This document shows, in pieces, positions 54,164 to 64,000 of a DNA stretch of 64,000 nucleotides (the stretch's first letter is position 1; each line of letters opens with the position of its first letter). Both the position numbers and the translations under genes were made by a program. This DNA comes from Trinickia diaoshuihuensis (GTDB taxonomy: Bacteria; Pseudomonadota; Gammaproteobacteria; Burkholderiales; Burkholderiaceae), in the NCBI RefSeq assembly GCF_003390925.1, contig NZ_QUBS01000027.1, positions 62,001-126,000 on the forward strand, in the 5' to 3' direction. Below the pieces are notes generated by a model. That model did not search any database. It was not told the origin of the DNA and saw only the letters and a program-made list of their open reading frames with translations.

Positions 54164-55876
54164 ATGTCCGACCTGCAAACCTCCAACCCGAACACCGAAT
54201 CTTTCGCGGCCCTTTTCGAAGAGTCGCTGACCAAGCAAGACATGCGCGCCGGCGAAGTGATTTCCGCCGAAGTCGTGCGTGTCGACCACAACTTCGTGGT
54301 CGTCAATGCGGGTCTCAAGTCCGAAGCCTACATTCCCATCGAGGAATTCCTGAACGATCAGGGCGAGGTAGAAGTGCAGGCGGGCGACTTCGTTTCGGTC
54401 GCGATCGACGCGCTCGAAAACGGTTATGGCGACACGATCCTGTCGCGCGACAAGGCGAAGCGTCTCGCTTCGTGGCTGTCGCTGGAAAAGGCGCTCGACA
54501 ACAACGAACTCGTGACCGGCACGATCACGGGCAAGGTCAAGGGCGGCATGACCGTCATGGTCAACGGCATCCGCGCGTTCCTGCCGGGTTCGCTCGTCGA
54601 CACGCGTCCGGTCAAGGACACGACGCCGTACGAAGGCAAGACGCTCGAATTCCGCGTCATCAAGCTCGACCGCAAGCGTAACAACGTGGTGCTGTCGCGC
54701 CGCGCCGTCATCGAGGCGACGCAAGGCGAAGAGCGCGCGAAGCTGCTCGAAACGCTGAAGGAAGGCGCGATCGTCAACGGTGTGGTCAAGAACATCACCG
54801 ATTACGGTGCGTTCGTCGACCTCGGCGGCATCGACGGTCTGCTGCACATCACGGACATCGCATGGCGCCGCGTGCGTCACCCGAGCGAAGTGCTGTCCGT
54901 CGGCCAAGAAGTCACGGCCAAGATCCTGAAGTTCGACCAAGAGAAGAACCGCGTTTCGCTCGGTATCAAGCAACTGGGCGACGATCCGTGGGAAGGCATC
55001 TCGCGCCGCTACCCGTCGGGCACGCGTCTGTTCGGCAAGGTCACGAACATCACCGACTACGGCGCGTTCGTCGAAGTCGAATCGGGCATCGAAGGACTGG
55101 TGCACGTTTCGGAAATGGACTGGACGAACAAGAACGTTGCCCCGTCGAAGGTGGTTCAGCTCGGCGACGAAGTCGAAGTCATGGTGCTCGAGATCGACGA
55201 AGACCGTCGTCGTATCAGCCTCGGCATGAAGCAATGCAAGCCGAATCCGTGGGATGACTTCAGCCGCAACTTCAAGAAGGGCGACAAGATCACGGGCGCC
55301 ATCAAGTCGATCACCGACTTCGGTGTGTTCATCGGTCTGCCCGGCGGCATCGACGGCCTGGTCCACCTCTCGGATCTGTCGTGGAGCGAAGCCGGCGAGG
55401 AAGCCGTTCGCAAGTACAAGAAGGGCGACGAAGTGGAAGCGGTCGTGCTCGGCATCGATGTCGAGAAGGAACGTATTTCGCTCGGTATCAAGCAGCTCGA
55501 AGGCGACCCGTTCAGCAACTTCGTTGCAATGAACGACAAGGGTTCGATCGTCGACGGCACGGTGAAGACGGTCGACGCCAAGGGTGCGGTGGTTGCACTC
55601 TCAGTTGACGTCGAAGGCTACCTGCGTGCATCGGAAATCGCGCAAGACCGCGTGGAAGATGCCCGCAACGTGCTGAAGGAAGGCGACAAGGTCAACGCGA
55701 TGATCATCAACATCGATCGCAAGTCGCGTGGTATCAACCTGTCGATCAAGGCCAAGGATTCGGCCGAGCAGCAAGAAGCTATGCGCGGCCTGGCGGCCGA
55801 CACGAGCTCGGCGGCTTCGGGTACGACGAACCTTGGCGCGCTGCTCAAGGCCAAGCTCGACGGCCAGAATCAGTAA
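54164..55876 (+). CDS. rpsA: 30S ribosomal protein bS1
   Basis: 570 residues with six S1 OB-fold repeats (about 87 residues each; recurring NITDYGAFV and GLVHxS patterns). Binds mRNA leaders and unfolds structured initiation regions. The ATG is preceded by an AT-rich stretch with no Shine-Dalgarno, as in other bacteria where S1 controls its own translation. The C-terminal tail is Ala/Ser-rich. Confidence 0.98.
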   Translation: MSDLQTSNPNTESFAALFEESLTKQDMRAGEVISAEVVRVDHNFVVVNAGLKSEAYIPIEEFLNDQGEVEVQAGDFVSVAIDALENGYGDTILSRDKAKRLASWLSLEKALDNNELVTGTITGKVKGGMTVMVNGIRAFLPGSLVDTRPVKDTTPYEGKTLEFRVIKLDRKRNNVVLSRRAVIEATQGEERAKLLETLKEGAIVNGVVKNITDYGAFVDLGGIDGLLHITDIAWRRVRHPSEVLSVGQEVTAKILKFDQEKNRVSLGIKQLGDDPWEGISRRYPSGTRLFGKVTNITDYGAFVEVESGIEGLVHVSEMDWTNKNVAPSKVVQLGDEVEVMVLEIDEDRRRISLGMKQCKPNPWDDFSRNFKKGDKITGAIKSITDFGVFIGLPGGIDGLVHLSDLSWSEAGEEAVRKYKKGDEVEAVVLGIDVEKERISLGIKQLEGDPFSNFVAMNDKGSIVDGTVKTVDAKGAVVALSVDVEGYLRASEIAQDRVEDARNVLKEGDKVNAMIINIDRKSRGINLSIKAKDSAEQQEAMRGLAADTSSAASGTTNLGALLKAKLDGQNQ

Positions 55877-55899
55877 GCCTTTGAGAGGTCTGCCGCAGT

Positions 55900-56223
55900 A
55901 TGACCAAATCGGAATTGGTCGCCCAGTTGGCAGCGCGATTTCCGCAACTTGTGCTCAAGGATGCGGATTTCGCGGTCAAGACGATGCTCGATGCGATGTC
56001 CGAGGCGTTGGCCAAAGGGCATCGTATTGAAATTCGCGGCTTCGGCAGCTTCGGTCTGAACCGTCGCCCGTCCCGCGTCGGGCGCAATCCGAAATCGGGG
56101 GAGAAGGTGCTCGTGCCCGAAAAGCACGTGCCTCACTTCAAGCCCGGCAAGGAATTGCGCGAGCGGGTGGACGGCCGGGCCGGTGAGCCGTTGACGGTTG
56201 ACCGCACGGACGACGCCCTCTAA
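55900..56223 (+). CDS. ihfB: Integration host factor subunit beta
   Basis: 107 residues. HU/IHF fold DNA-bending protein; [20 protein letters not shown] with NPKSGEKV spans the DNA-intercalating arm. Slightly longer than E. coli IHF-beta (94) through a basic C-terminal tail. 23 bp after rpsA, the standard position. A terminator follows about 100 bp later. Confidence 0.97.
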   Translation: MTKSELVAQLAARFPQLVLKDADFAVKTMLDAMSEALAKGHRIEIRGFGSFGLNRRPSRVGRNPKSGEKVLVPEKHVPHFKPGKELRERVDGRAGEPLTVDRTDDAL

Positions 56224-56320
56224 GTGCGATGCGCTCGCCTCTCGGGGCGGCGCGCAGTAACGGCCGCGGGGCATCGTCGTCGACGCCAACGCCGACAGCG
56301 AAAACCGGCAAACGATTGTG

Positions 56321-56346
56321 AAAGAGCGCCTTCGGGCGCTTTTTTC
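56321..56346 (+). terminator. Intrinsic terminator after ihfB
   Basis: AGCGCC/GGCGCT stem with TTCG tetraloop, extended by A-T pairs and followed by TTTTT. Ends the serC-ihfB run. Confidence 0.9.
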
Positions 56347-56420
56347 ATTGGTGCCGCGGCTCGCGCGGTTTCGGCCGCCGCGGCCGGTGCGGCATCCTTT
56401 CCATTACAATACTGGGCAAT

Positions 56421-56512
56421 TTTGGCCCAGGCCGAATGGTCCAGATCACCCGGTCCAGGCTCAATGGCCCAGACCTAATGGCCCGGACCTAATGGCCCAG
56501 GCCATTAGGTCC
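56421..56512. repeat. Short tandem repeats plus hairpin upstream of lapA
   Basis: A 14-bp unit AATGGCCCAGACCT occurs at 56463-56476 and, with one change, 56477-56490; a partial copy follows at 56491, and degenerate copies precede from 56421. The last copy is answered by its inverse, giving an exact 12-bp stem (56485-56496 with 56501-56512) around CCAG. The array ends 65 bp before the lapA ATG. Confidence 0.75.
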
Positions 56513-56577
56513 GAACGCTGTCTTGCCGGGCGCCCCGCGCCCGCATGGCCATCGCAGTTGCCGTCGAGAGAGCCTCT

Positions 56578-56871
56578 ATGAAATTTATTGTCTGGTTGAT
56601 CCGTGTGCTCGTGTTCGTGGTGCTGCTCGTGCTTGCACTGGCCAACACGCAAAACGCGGTGGTGAACTTTGCCGGATATACCTGGCAAGCACCGTTGATT
56701 CTGATTGGCTTGGCGTTTTTCGCGGTGGGTCTGTTCGCGGGGCTGCTGTCCGCGCTGCCGGCCGTCGTCCGGCTCAGGCTGGAAAATGGACGCCTCAAGC
56801 GCGAGTTGCGCGCGGCGCGCGAAGAGGCGCCCGCCGTCGTGGTCGAGCCGCCGATGCCGCCCGTCATCTGA
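56578..56871 (+). CDS. lapA: Lipopolysaccharide assembly protein A (DUF1049)
   Basis: 97 residues. Two membrane helices (about 3-22 and 40-62) separated by ANTQNAVVNFAGY, then a charged cytoplasmic tail. LapA partners LapB in LPS assembly and control of LpxC turnover (E. coli knowledge). Start at 56578 matches the family; an 11-residue extension is not supported. 45 bp before lapB. Confidence 0.9.
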   Translation: MKFIVWLIRVLVFVVLLVLALANTQNAVVNFAGYTWQAPLILIGLAFFAVGLFAGLLSALPAVVRLRLENGRLKRELRAAREEAPAVVVEPPMPPVI

Positions 56872-56916
56872 GCGTCCGTCGACGCGTATTTCTCTTCTCG
56901 CTTTTCCGACCTTCGC

Positions 56917-58095
56917 ATGGATCTCGATTTCTGGTGGCTGCTCGTCGTCCCCGTGGCCTTCGCGCTCGGCTGGATGACTTCGCGCTACGACCTTAAGGCG
57001 CTGCTGTCCGAAAGCACCAACTTGCCGCGCTCCTATTTCCGCGGCCTGAATTTTCTGCTCAATGAACAGCCGGATCAGGCGATCGATGCCTTTATCGAGG
57101 TGGTCAAGCTCGATCCGGAAACGATCGAACTGCATTTCGCGCTCGGTAATCTATTTCGCCGGCGCGGCGAAACCGATCGCGCCATCCGCATCCATCAAAA
57201 CCTGCTGAGCCGCGCCGATCTCCCCGTGGGCGAGCGCGATCATGCGCTGTTCGAGCTCGGCCAGGACTTTCTCAAGGCGGGTTTGCTCGATCGGGCGGAA
57301 GAGGCGCTCGGCCGCCTCGATGCGGGCGAGTATGCGCGCGACGCGCAGCGTGCGTTGCTCTCGATCTACGAGATCGAGAAGGAGTGGGGCAAAGCGATCG
57401 AGGCGGCGGACCGGCTCGAGACGATGGGCGCCTCCCCGATGATCAAGGAGATCTCGCAGTTCCATTGCGAACTGGCGCAAGAGGCCTTGCAGCGCAAGGA
57501 TGCCGCGGCGGCGGCGGCCCAGCTCGAACTCGCGCTCAAGGTCAATCCCGCCAACGTGCGTGCGACGATCCTCGCGGGCGACGTCGCCGCGGCGCGCGGC
57601 GATCAGACGGCGGCGATCGAAGCGTGGCGCCGCGTCGAGTCGCAAAACGCGGCGTATCTCCCGCTCGTCGCCGAAAAGCTGATGAAGGCGTACGCGGCGA
57701 TATCGCGGGCGCAGGAAGGCGCTGCGTTGCTGATGGGTTACGTCGAGAAATACGGCACGAGCGATCTGCTCGATATCGCCTACCCGCACGTCGCCGAGCT
57801 TTGCGGTGGGCAGGAGGCGCACGCTCTCGCGCGTGCGCAAATGCGCGCGGCGCCGAATCTCGCCGGTATGACGCGCCTGCTCGATGCCCAAATCGAGGCC
57901 GCCGAGGAACCGCGCCGTGGCGAACTCGAGTTGATGCGCACGCTGATCAAACAGCGCACCAAAAATTTGCCACGTTACACGTGCAAAAATTGCGGTTACC
58001 GGGTGCGCCTGTTCTATTGGCAATGCCCGGGCTGCAGCGGCTGGGAAACGTATGCCCCGCGGCGAGTCGAGCCGATCGGAGCGGCGCAGTCTTGA
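56917..58095 (+). CDS. lapB: Lipopolysaccharide assembly protein B (YciM)
   Basis: 392 residues. N-terminal membrane anchor (4-22), TPR repeats (about 45-330) and a C-terminal rubredoxin-like metal knuckle with Cys356, Cys359, Cys370 and Cys373 (CKNCG, CPGCSGWE). In E. coli it guides FtsH to LpxC to balance LPS against phospholipid. Next to lapA and the LPS sugar genes ugd, hldA and hldD. Confidence 0.95.
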   Translation: MDLDFWWLLVVPVAFALGWMTSRYDLKALLSESTNLPRSYFRGLNFLLNEQPDQAIDAFIEVVKLDPETIELHFALGNLFRRRGETDRAIRIHQNLLSRADLPVGERDHALFELGQDFLKAGLLDRAEEALGRLDAGEYARDAQRALLSIYEIEKEWGKAIEAADRLETMGASPMIKEISQFHCELAQEALQRKDAAAAAAQLELALKVNPANVRATILAGDVAAARGDQTAAIEAWRRVESQNAAYLPLVAEKLMKAYAAISRAQEGAALLMGYVEKYGTSDLLDIAYPHVAELCGGQEAHALARAQMRAAPNLAGMTRLLDAQIEAAEEPRRGELELMRTLIKQRTKNLPRYTCKNCGYRVRLFYWQCPGCSGWETYAPRRVEPIGAAQS

Positions 58096-58250
58096 TCGCA
58101 AGCGTCGCCGCGCTGCTCGATCGTTACGATCCGCGCAAGCGGCAGCTTCATGGACATCCCGGCGGCCGGGCGGAGCGCATGCGCGAGCGCGCGTGAATCC
58201 GCCGGCGGCCGAGCGCCGGTCTCGGGCCGGCAACAACTTGTGGAACGCGT

Positions 58251-59657
58251 ATGAAAATCACCATCATCGGCACGGGCTACGTGGGCCTCGTGACGGGCGC
58301 ATGCCTAGCGGAAATCGGCAACGACGTTTTTTGCCTCGATGTCGATCAGCGCAAGATCGATATCTTGAACAGCGGCGGCGTGCCGATTCACGAACCCGGC
58401 TTGCAAGAGATGATCGCCCGCACGCGCGCGCACGGCCGCATCACGTTTTCGACGGATGTGAAAGCCAGCGTCGAACACGGCGACGTGCAATTCATCGCGG
58501 TCGGCACGCCGCCCGACGAGGACGGCTCGGCCGATCTGCAATACGTGCTCGAAGCCGCCCGCAACATCGGCCGCTATTCGAACGGCTTCAAGGTCGTGGT
58601 CGATAAATCGACGGTGCCCGTGGGGACGGCCGAGCGCGTGCGGGGCGTGATTGCCGCGGAACTCGCGGCACGCGGGCTCGGCGGCGGCATGACGCACGGT
58701 TTCTCGGTCGTCTCCAATCCCGAGTTTTTGAAGGAAGGCGCCGCGGTGGACGATTTCATGCGCCCCGACCGCATCGTGATCGGCATCGACGACGACGCGG
58801 CCGGCCAGATCGCCCGCGAAAAAATGAAGCGCCTGTATGCGCCGTTCAACCGCAATCACGAACGTACGCTCTATATGGACGTGCGCTCGGCTGAATTCAC
58901 GAAATACGCGGCCAACGCCATGCTCGCCACACGCATTTCGTTCATGAACGAAATGTCGAACTTGGCCGATCGCGTCGGGGCGGACATCGAGCAAGTGCGC
59001 CGCGGCATCGGTTCCGATCCGCGCATCGGTTATCACTTCCTCTACGCGGGCGTCGGTTACGGCGGCTCGTGCTTTCCGAAGGACGTGCAAGCGCTCGTGC
59101 GTACGGCAGGCGAGAATGGCCATAACCTGCGGATTCTCGAAGCCGTCGAGGCGGTCAATCACGAGCAGAAGGAAGTGCTCGTGGATAAGATCGTCGCGCG
59201 CCTCGGCGCCGACCTCACCGGCCGTACGTTCGCGGTGTGGGGCCTCGCGTTCAAGCCGAACACGGACGACATGCGCGAGGCTCCGAGCCGGCGCTTGATC
59301 GCGGCGTTGCTCGCGCGCGGCGCGCGCGTGCGCGCCTACGACCCGGTCGCGATCAACGAGGCCCGGCGCGTGTTCGCACTAGATCTGGCCGATGCGCCCG
59401 ACGCCCTTGCGCGTTTGGCCTTCGTGACGTCTCAAGAGGAAACGCTGGTCGGGGCCGACGCACTCGTCATCGTCACCGAATGGAAGGAATTCAAGAGCCC
59501 CGATTTCACGCACTTGAAGTCGGTGCTCAAAGCGCCCGTCATTTTCGACGGCCGCAATCTTTACGAACCCTTGGCGATGGCCGAATTGGGCATCGACTAC
59601 TACGCTATCGGGCGTCCTTATGTCCAACTCGATACCCGAACCGATGCGCGCGGATAA
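58251..59657 (+). CDS. ugd: UDP-glucose 6-dehydrogenase
   Basis: 468 residues. Makes UDP-glucuronate, the precursor of 4-amino-4-deoxyarabinose and other envelope sugars. NAD motif [10 protein letters not shown] at 7-16, STVPVGTA, and catalytic Cys274 in YGGSCFPKD. 155 bp after lapB. In Burkholderia, Ara4N on lipid A underlies polymyxin resistance and viability, so the LPS setting fits. Confidence 0.96.
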   Translation: MKITIIGTGYVGLVTGACLAEIGNDVFCLDVDQRKIDILNSGGVPIHEPGLQEMIARTRAHGRITFSTDVKASVEHGDVQFIAVGTPPDEDGSADLQYVLEAARNIGRYSNGFKVVVDKSTVPVGTAERVRGVIAAELAARGLGGGMTHGFSVVSNPEFLKEGAAVDDFMRPDRIVIGIDDDAAGQIAREKMKRLYAPFNRNHERTLYMDVRSAEFTKYAANAMLATRISFMNEMSNLADRVGADIEQVRRGIGSDPRIGYHFLYAGVGYGGSCFPKDVQALVRTAGENGHNLRILEAVEAVNHEQKEVLVDKIVARLGADLTGRTFAVWGLAFKPNTDDMREAPSRRLIAALLARGARVRAYDPVAINEARRVFALDLADAPDALARLAFVTSQEETLVGADALVIVTEWKEFKSPDFTHLKSVLKAPVIFDGRNLYEPLAMAELGIDYYAIGRPYVQLDTRTDARG

Positions 59658-60657
59658 GGCGCGCGACCCGAGCGCGCTCGTGCCCGGCGGCGCGGCGCGG
59701 CCCGCGCCGGTTGCGCCCGTGCCGCGCGAGCGGCTTGCGCAGGCGCGGGTCTTGATCGTCGGCGACGTCATGCTCGATCGCTATTGGTTCGGCGACGTGA
59801 ACCGCATTTCGCCCGAAGCGCCGGTGCCCGTGGTGCATGTTCAGCGCCAAGAGGATCGGCTGGGTGGCGCGGCGAATGTCGCGCGCAACGCGGCGGCGCT
59901 CGGCGCCCAGGCGGGGCTGCTGTGCGTCGTCGGGCGCGACGAGCCGGGCGAACGTATCGTCGAACTGCTCAAGGACAGCGGCGTCGCGACCCATTTGGAG
60001 CGCGATCCCGAGCTGTCGACGACGATCAAGCTGCGCGTGCTCTCGCGTCAACAGCAGTTGCTGCGCGTCGATTTCGAGAATATGCCTGCGCATGAGGCGC
60101 TGCTCGCGGGCTTGGCGCGCTTCGATGCGTTGCTCGCGCAGCATGACGTGATCTTGATGTCCGATTATGCGAAAGGCGGGCTGACGCACGTCACGCAGAT
60201 GATCGCGAAGGCGCGCGCCGCCGGCAAGCCCGTGCTCGTCGATCCGAAGGGCGACGATTGGGAGCGCTATCGCGGCGCTACGCTGATCACGCCGAATCGC
60301 GCGGAACTGCGCGAGGTCGTGGGGCAGTGGAAATCGGAGGAGGATTTGCACGCACGCGTCGCGCAATTGCGCGCGTCGCTCCAAATCGACGCGCTGTTGC
60401 TGACGCGCTCGGAAGAGGGGATGACGCTATTCGCCGCGGACGGCAGCACGCTCACCTCGCCGGCCGTCGCGCGCGAAGTCTACGACGTCTCGGGCGCGGG
60501 CGACACCGTGATCGCGACGCTGGCCGTGATGCTCGCCGCGAAACTGCCGCTCGTCGATGCGGTGGCGCTCGCCAATCGCGCCGCGGGTATCGTCGTCGGC
60601 AAGCTCGGCACGGCCACCGTCGATTACGACGAATTGTTCCCACCCGATGCGCGCTAG
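59620..60657 (+). CDS. hldA: D-glycero-beta-D-manno-heptose-7-phosphate kinase (kinase-only HldA)
   Basis: 345 residues. PfkB-type kinase of ADP-heptose synthesis: [37 protein letters not shown] and the anion-hole DVSGAGDTV. It equals only the kinase half of E. coli HldE; the adenylyltransferase (HldC) must be encoded elsewhere. The ATG at 59620 overlaps ugd by 38 bp; ATG 59644 is an alternative. Followed by hldD. Confidence 0.92.
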   Translation: MSNSIPEPMRADKARDPSALVPGGAARPAPVAPVPRERLAQARVLIVGDVMLDRYWFGDVNRISPEAPVPVVHVQRQEDRLGGAANVARNAAALGAQAGLLCVVGRDEPGERIVELLKDSGVATHLERDPELSTTIKLRVLSRQQQLLRVDFENMPAHEALLAGLARFDALLAQHDVILMSDYAKGGLTHVTQMIAKARAAGKPVLVDPKGDDWERYRGATLITPNRAELREVVGQWKSEEDLHARVAQLRASLQIDALLLTRSEEGMTLFAADGSTLTSPAVAREVYDVSGAGDTVIATLAVMLAAKLPLVDAVALANRAAGIVVGKLGTATVDYDELFPPDAR

Positions 60658-60726
60658 CGCAAACCGCGCGCGCACGCATCGGCATCGGCCGCCTATCACC
60701 GTTATCGAATCATCGCCAATACGATC

Positions 60727-61719
60727 ATGACTGTCATCGTTACCGGAGCCGCGGGCTTCATCGGCGCCAATATCGTCAACGCGCTGAACGCGCGCGGCGA
60801 AACGCGCATCATCGCCGTCGACAACCTCACGCGTGCCGACAAGTTCAAGAATCTCGTCGATTGCGAGATCGACGATTATCTCGACAAGACAGAGTTCGTC
60901 GAGCGCTTCGTGCGCGGCGATTTCGGTAAGGTCCGAGCCGTGTTTCACGAAGGCGCGTGCTCCGATACGATGGAGACCGACGGCCGCTACATGATGGAGA
61001 ACAACTTCCGCTATAGCCGAGCCGTGTTGGACGCTTGCCTGGCGCAAGAGACGCAATTTCTCTATGCATCGTCGGCGGCGATCTACGGCGGTTCGACGCG
61101 TTTCGTCGAGGAGCGCGAGGTCGAAGCGCCGCTGAACGTCTACGGCTATTCGAAGTTCTTGTTCGACCAGATCGTGCGCCGCGTCATGCCGAGCGCGAAA
61201 AGCCAAATCGCGGGTTTCCGCTATTTCAACGTGTACGGGCCGCGCGAATCGCATAAGGGGCGCATGGCGTCGGTCGCGTTCCACAACTTCAATCAATTCC
61301 GCGCCGAAGGCAAGGTCAAGCTGTTCGGTGAGTACAACGGCTATGCGGCGGGCGAGCAGACGCGCGACTTCGTCTCCGTCGAAGACGTGGCGAAGGTGAA
61401 TTTGTTCTTCTTCGACCATCCCGAGAAATCGGGCATCTTCAACCTCGGTACGGGCCGCGCACAGCCGTTCAACGATATCGCGACGTCCGTCGTCAACACG
61501 TTCCGTGCGCTCGAGAACCAGCCGGCGCTTTCGCTGGCCGAGATGGTCCAGCGCGGGCTCATCGAATACGTACCGTTCCCCGATGCGCTGCGCGGCAAGT
61601 ACCAGTGTTTCACGCAAGCCGATCCGACGCGGTTGCGCGCGGCGGGTTACGACGCGCCGTTCTTGACGGTCCAAGAAGGCGTCGATCGATACGTGCGTTG
61701 GCTATCCGGCCAGGTGTAA
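60727..61719 (+). CDS. hldD: ADP-L-glycero-D-manno-heptose-6-epimerase
   Basis: 330 residues. Last step of ADP-heptose synthesis for LPS inner core. NADP Rossmann motif [11 protein letters not shown] at the N-terminus, SSAAIYGG, and the catalytic [10 protein letters not shown]. 69 bp after hldA. Formerly rfaD. Confidence 0.97.
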   Translation: MTVIVTGAAGFIGANIVNALNARGETRIIAVDNLTRADKFKNLVDCEIDDYLDKTEFVERFVRGDFGKVRAVFHEGACSDTMETDGRYMMENNFRYSRAVLDACLAQETQFLYASSAAIYGGSTRFVEEREVEAPLNVYGYSKFLFDQIVRRVMPSAKSQIAGFRYFNVYGPRESHKGRMASVAFHNFNQFRAEGKVKLFGEYNGYAAGEQTRDFVSVEDVAKVNLFFFDHPEKSGIFNLGTGRAQPFNDIATSVVNTFRALENQPALSLAEMVQRGLIEYVPFPDALRGKYQCFTQADPTRLRAAGYDAPFLTVQEGVDRYVRWLSGQV

Positions 61720-61794
61720 CGCAAGGCTCGTAGTTCGTAGACTCGAAGCCTCACGGTCGGCGCCCGCCGGCCGGCTCTCGCCATCGGAGGCTTC

Positions 61795-62109
61795 ATGTTC
61801 AAGCGCATACTTTCTGTTGCGGTGGCCCTTGCCGCCGCTTGTTCCGTTCTTTCGGCTCATGCCGTCGAGGTTGACGTCAATACGGCCGACGAGGCGGCGC
61901 TGCGCGCCATCAAAGGTATCGGCCCCGCCAAAGCCCGGGCGATCGTCGATGAGCGGACCGCGGGCGGGCCGTTCAAGGATGCCGACGATCTCGGTCAACG
62001 CGTCAAGGGCCTGGGCGGGCAGGCCGTCGAGCGTCTGCGCGCCGGGGGACTGACTGTCGGCGACGCCTGGAGTAGCGTCGCCCCCCGCTTGGGCCGCGCG
62101 TTGGGCTGA
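61795..62109 (+). CDS. ComEA-like helix-hairpin-helix DNA-binding protein
   Basis: 104 residues. Signal peptide (AHA-V, about residue 23) then a ComEA-type double helix-hairpin-helix (VNTADEAALRAIKGIGPAKA and KDADDLGQRVKGLG). Relatives bind incoming DNA in the periplasm during natural transformation; in this species competence is not shown. ComEA-like genes in this family often sit beside cysM, without other com genes. Confidence 0.85.
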   Translation: MFKRILSVAVALAAACSVLSAHAVEVDVNTADEAALRAIKGIGPAKARAIVDERTAGGPFKDADDLGQRVKGLGGQAVERLRAGGLTVGDAWSSVAPRLGRALG

Positions 62110-62243
62110 GCGATCCTTCGCATTGGGCGTCGTTTTCACCGGCCTGGCCCCCCGAGACCCTGTAAGGCGATCGCTTGGCTAGTGCTTTACAATCGGATAG
62201 ATCTAATCGCTCAAGATAACGGCGCGCTGCGCGTACACATCCC

Positions 62244-63146
62244 ATGTCCTACAAAACCATCGAAGACACGATCGGCAATACGCCGCTCGTTCAGCTCGTC
62301 CGCTTGCCCGACGATGAAATTCGTAGCCGAAACAACGTGCTGTTGGCGAAGCTGGAAGGCAATAATCCCGCGGGCTCGGTGAAGGACCGGCCGGCACTGT
62401 CGATGATCGCGAAAGCCGAGGCGCGCGGACGAATCAAACCGGGCGACACGCTGATCGAGGCGACGAGCGGCAATACCGGCATCGCGCTGGCGATGGCGGC
62501 GGCGATCCGCGGCTACAAGATGGTCTTGCTGATGCCCGAGGATTTGTCCGTCGAGCGGCGCCAGAGTATGGCGGCGTACGGTGCGCAAATCGTACTCACG
62601 CCCGTGAAGGGCGGCATGGAATACGCCCGCGATCTCGCCGAGCAAATGCAGCGCGACGGGCGCGGGATCATCCTCGATCAGTTCGCGAACCCGGACAATC
62701 CGGTTGCGCATTACGAGGCGACAGGTCCCGAGATCTGGCGCGATACCGAGGGACGCGTGACGCATTTCGTTTCGTCGATGGGCACGACCGGCACGATCAT
62801 GGGCGTGTCGCGTTATCTGAAGGAGCAAAACGCGGCCATCGAAATCATCGGCGCCCAGCCCGAGGAAGGGTCGCGCATTCCGGGCATCCGCAAATGGCCC
62901 GAGGCGTATTTGCCGAAGATCTTCGATCGCACGCGCGTCGACCGCGTCGAGAACGTCTCGCAAGCTGCGTCGGAGGCGATGGCGCGCCGGATGGCGTCGG
63001 TCGAGGGCATCTTCTGCGGCATATCCTCCGGCGGCGCATGCGAAGTCGCATTGCGCGTGGCGCGGCAGGTCGAGAACGCGACGATCGTTTTCATTGTTTG
63101 CGATCGCGGCGATCGCTATTTGTCGACGGGCGTATTTCCCGCCTGA
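62244..63146 (+). CDS. cysM: Cysteine synthase B (O-acetylserine sulfhydrylase)
   Basis: 300 residues. PLP enzyme making cysteine from O-acetylserine; B-type enzymes also accept thiosulfate. PLP Lys47 in NPAGSVKDRPA, TSGNTG phosphate/substrate loop and GTTGTIMG. MSYKTIEDTIGNTPLVQL is the usual start. The EGSRIPGIRKWPEAYLPKI loop favours CysM over CysK. Confidence 0.95.
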   Translation: MSYKTIEDTIGNTPLVQLVRLPDDEIRSRNNVLLAKLEGNNPAGSVKDRPALSMIAKAEARGRIKPGDTLIEATSGNTGIALAMAAAIRGYKMVLLMPEDLSVERRQSMAAYGAQIVLTPVKGGMEYARDLAEQMQRDGRGIILDQFANPDNPVAHYEATGPEIWRDTEGRVTHFVSSMGTTGTIMGVSRYLKEQNAAIEIIGAQPEEGSRIPGIRKWPEAYLPKIFDRTRVDRVENVSQAASEAMARRMASVEGIFCGISSGGACEVALRVARQVENATIVFIVCDRGDRYLSTGVFPA

Positions 63147-63336
63147 TCGGACTGCATGTGGCGTCGTCGGGCCGCGAATGCACCGACCGCCGTAACCGCG
63201 CATGCGCAAGCCGCGTGCGCGTTCGCGCATGAATCTCCTAACGACGTGAACGGCTAGGCTGGCCTGGCGACGGCACCTATAGTGTCCGTGGGCTGGAGCG
63301 AGCGGTGAGCGCTTGGCCGTTCGACAGGAGAAGGAT

Positions 63337-64000
63337 ATGCGAAGACGCTACCTCGAAGCGGCGACGGCGCGAATCGGCGCCGCCGCCGCTTTTTTCATGC
63401 TCGGCGCCGTCCTCTGCGGCGCCATGCTCACGCGTGTATGGGCCGGCGAGCCATCGGCATCGGCGGCCGTGAGTTCGGCACCGACGCTTGCACCGACACC
63501 CGCGCGTCATGTGCCCGTGGGTGTGCCGAGCGGCTATGTCGTCACGCCTTTCGGCTTCTTTCATCCGTCCTGCGTGCATGCGATCGGCCGCGGCCAAGTG
63601 CTGCGATTCGACGGCAGTATCGAGCGTGCCGATGGGACGATCGTACCGGTACGCGCGTGCGGCTATCCGAGCTATGGAAGGCAAGGGGGGCGCATCGAGC
63701 CCGGCGGCTCGCGTTGGGGCCCGGGATTGCCGATTCCCGGGTTGGCCGGCGCCTCGCCCGGGGCGGACGGCTGGCTCGAGGCGAGTTGGTTCAACGACAA
63801 GGCGCCGTTCGGCGGGATCGCGGCGAAATGGCTCGTGCCGTCGGCGCCGGACGCCGACGTCGGCCAAGTGCTCTACTACTTTCCCGGGCTCGAAGACTAC
63901 GAAAACATCGTCACGATCTTGCAGCCCGTGCTGGGCTGGAACGGCTTCAGCGACCATGCCTGGACGATTTCGAGTTGGAACTGCTGTACGTCGGGCAATG
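63337..64000 (+). CDS. Uncharacterised secreted protein, 5' part only
   Basis: 221 codons to the window edge with no stop. ATG 63337 follows AGGAGAAGG. N-terminal hydrophobic segment with probable cleavage near residue 36 (VWA-G), an Ala/Pro/Thr-rich spacer, then a conserved-looking domain: VVTPFGFFHPSCVHAI, GWLEASWF, KWLVPSAPDADVGQVLYYFPG and AWTISSWNCC. The W/Y/G-rich beta pattern looks like an extracellular beta-sandwich; I recall similar secreted proteins of unknown function but cannot name a family. Four cysteines suggest disulfides. Confidence 0.7.
   Translation, partial: MRRRYLEAATARIGAAAAFFMLGAVLCGAMLTRVWAGEPSASAAVSSAPTLAPTPARHVPVGVPSGYVVTPFGFFHPSCVHAIGRGQVLRFDGSIERADGTIVPVRACGYPSYGRQGGRIEPGGSRWGPGLPIPGLAGASPGADGWLEASWFNDKAPFGGIAAKWLVPSAPDADVGQVLYYFPGLEDYENIVTILQPVLGWNGFSDHAWTISSWNCCTSGN

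Larger units (their letters stand above)
56224..56577. other. Intergenic region ihfB-lapA
   Basis: 354 bp with no recognisable gene. Contains the ihfB terminator (56321-56346) and the tandem and inverted repeat cluster at 56421-56512 just upstream of lapA. Open frames through it have no family features. Confidence 0.6.

Noticed and set aside
58093-58197. Possible 34-codon peptide overlapping the lapB stop
   Set aside because: It is the tail of an alternative frame inside lapB, starts with TTG without a ribosome-binding site and has no recognisable features.

Overview
This 64 kb window is chromosomal DNA of a GC-rich betaproteobacterium in the family Burkholderiaceae, probably the Burkholderia/Paraburkholderia/Trinickia group. 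The evidence is gene order (rpmF-plsX-fabHDG-acpP-fabF-rpoE-rseAB-mucD-lepA-lepB-rnc-era-recO-pdxJ-acpS-nagZ and gyrA-serC-pheA-hisC-tyrA-aroA-cmk-rpsA-ihfB-lapAB), an Arg32-type EF-P encoded next to EarP, and a tmRNA tag reading ANDETFALAA. The genus call is an inference from memory of family gene order; no search was run.

Layout. 1-7150: yceD (cut by the window edge), rpmF and the fatty-acid synthesis cluster, with intrinsic terminators after rpmF and between acpP and fabF. 7290-11430: the envelope-stress operon rpoE-rseA-rseB-mucD plus a small thioredoxin-fold protein. 11640-19710: a dense run from lepA to nagZ with many ATGA overlaps. 19720-23280 (minus strand): an orphan NtrC-type response regulator without the GAFTGA loop, then efp and earP. 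23470-27710: uvrC, pgsA and a citrate/tricarballylate-type symporter. 27790-31570: a TPR-glycosyltransferase fusion divergent from a flavin monooxygenase. 31617-38180: the NAD-dependent molybdenum formate dehydrogenase operon fdsG-fdsB-fdsA-fdsD, which lacks fdsC, and its divergent regulator.

38180-40620 is the only clearly accessory stretch. It holds a small secreted protein, a winged-helix/Fic protein with a variant catalytic motif and a set of palindromes at its 5' end, and a decapitated GNAT acetyltransferase. It abuts the 3' end of ssrA (tmRNA), a common integration site. 41200-43470: gph, ubiG and ompA (minus). 43960-47360: gyrA, which encodes Val at quinolone-determining position 83, then a DUF2059 protein. 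47570-56220: serC through ihfB (serine and aromatic amino-acid synthesis, cytidylate kinase, ribosomal protein S1, IHF-beta). 56580-61720: lapA-lapB-ugd-hldA-hldD, all tied to lipopolysaccharide. 61795-64000: a ComEA-like protein, cysM and the start of an uncharacterised secreted protein.

Most of the window is conserved housekeeping sequence. I found no CRISPR array, insertion sequence, complete prophage or recognisable defence cassette. The most unusual items are the wHTH-Fic gene with its palindromes, the GAFTGA-less response regulator, the missing fdsC, GyrA Val83, and several strong hairpins in leader regions (rnc, serC, lapA). Start codons were chosen from motif conservation and ribosome-binding sites; alternatives are noted where they matter.
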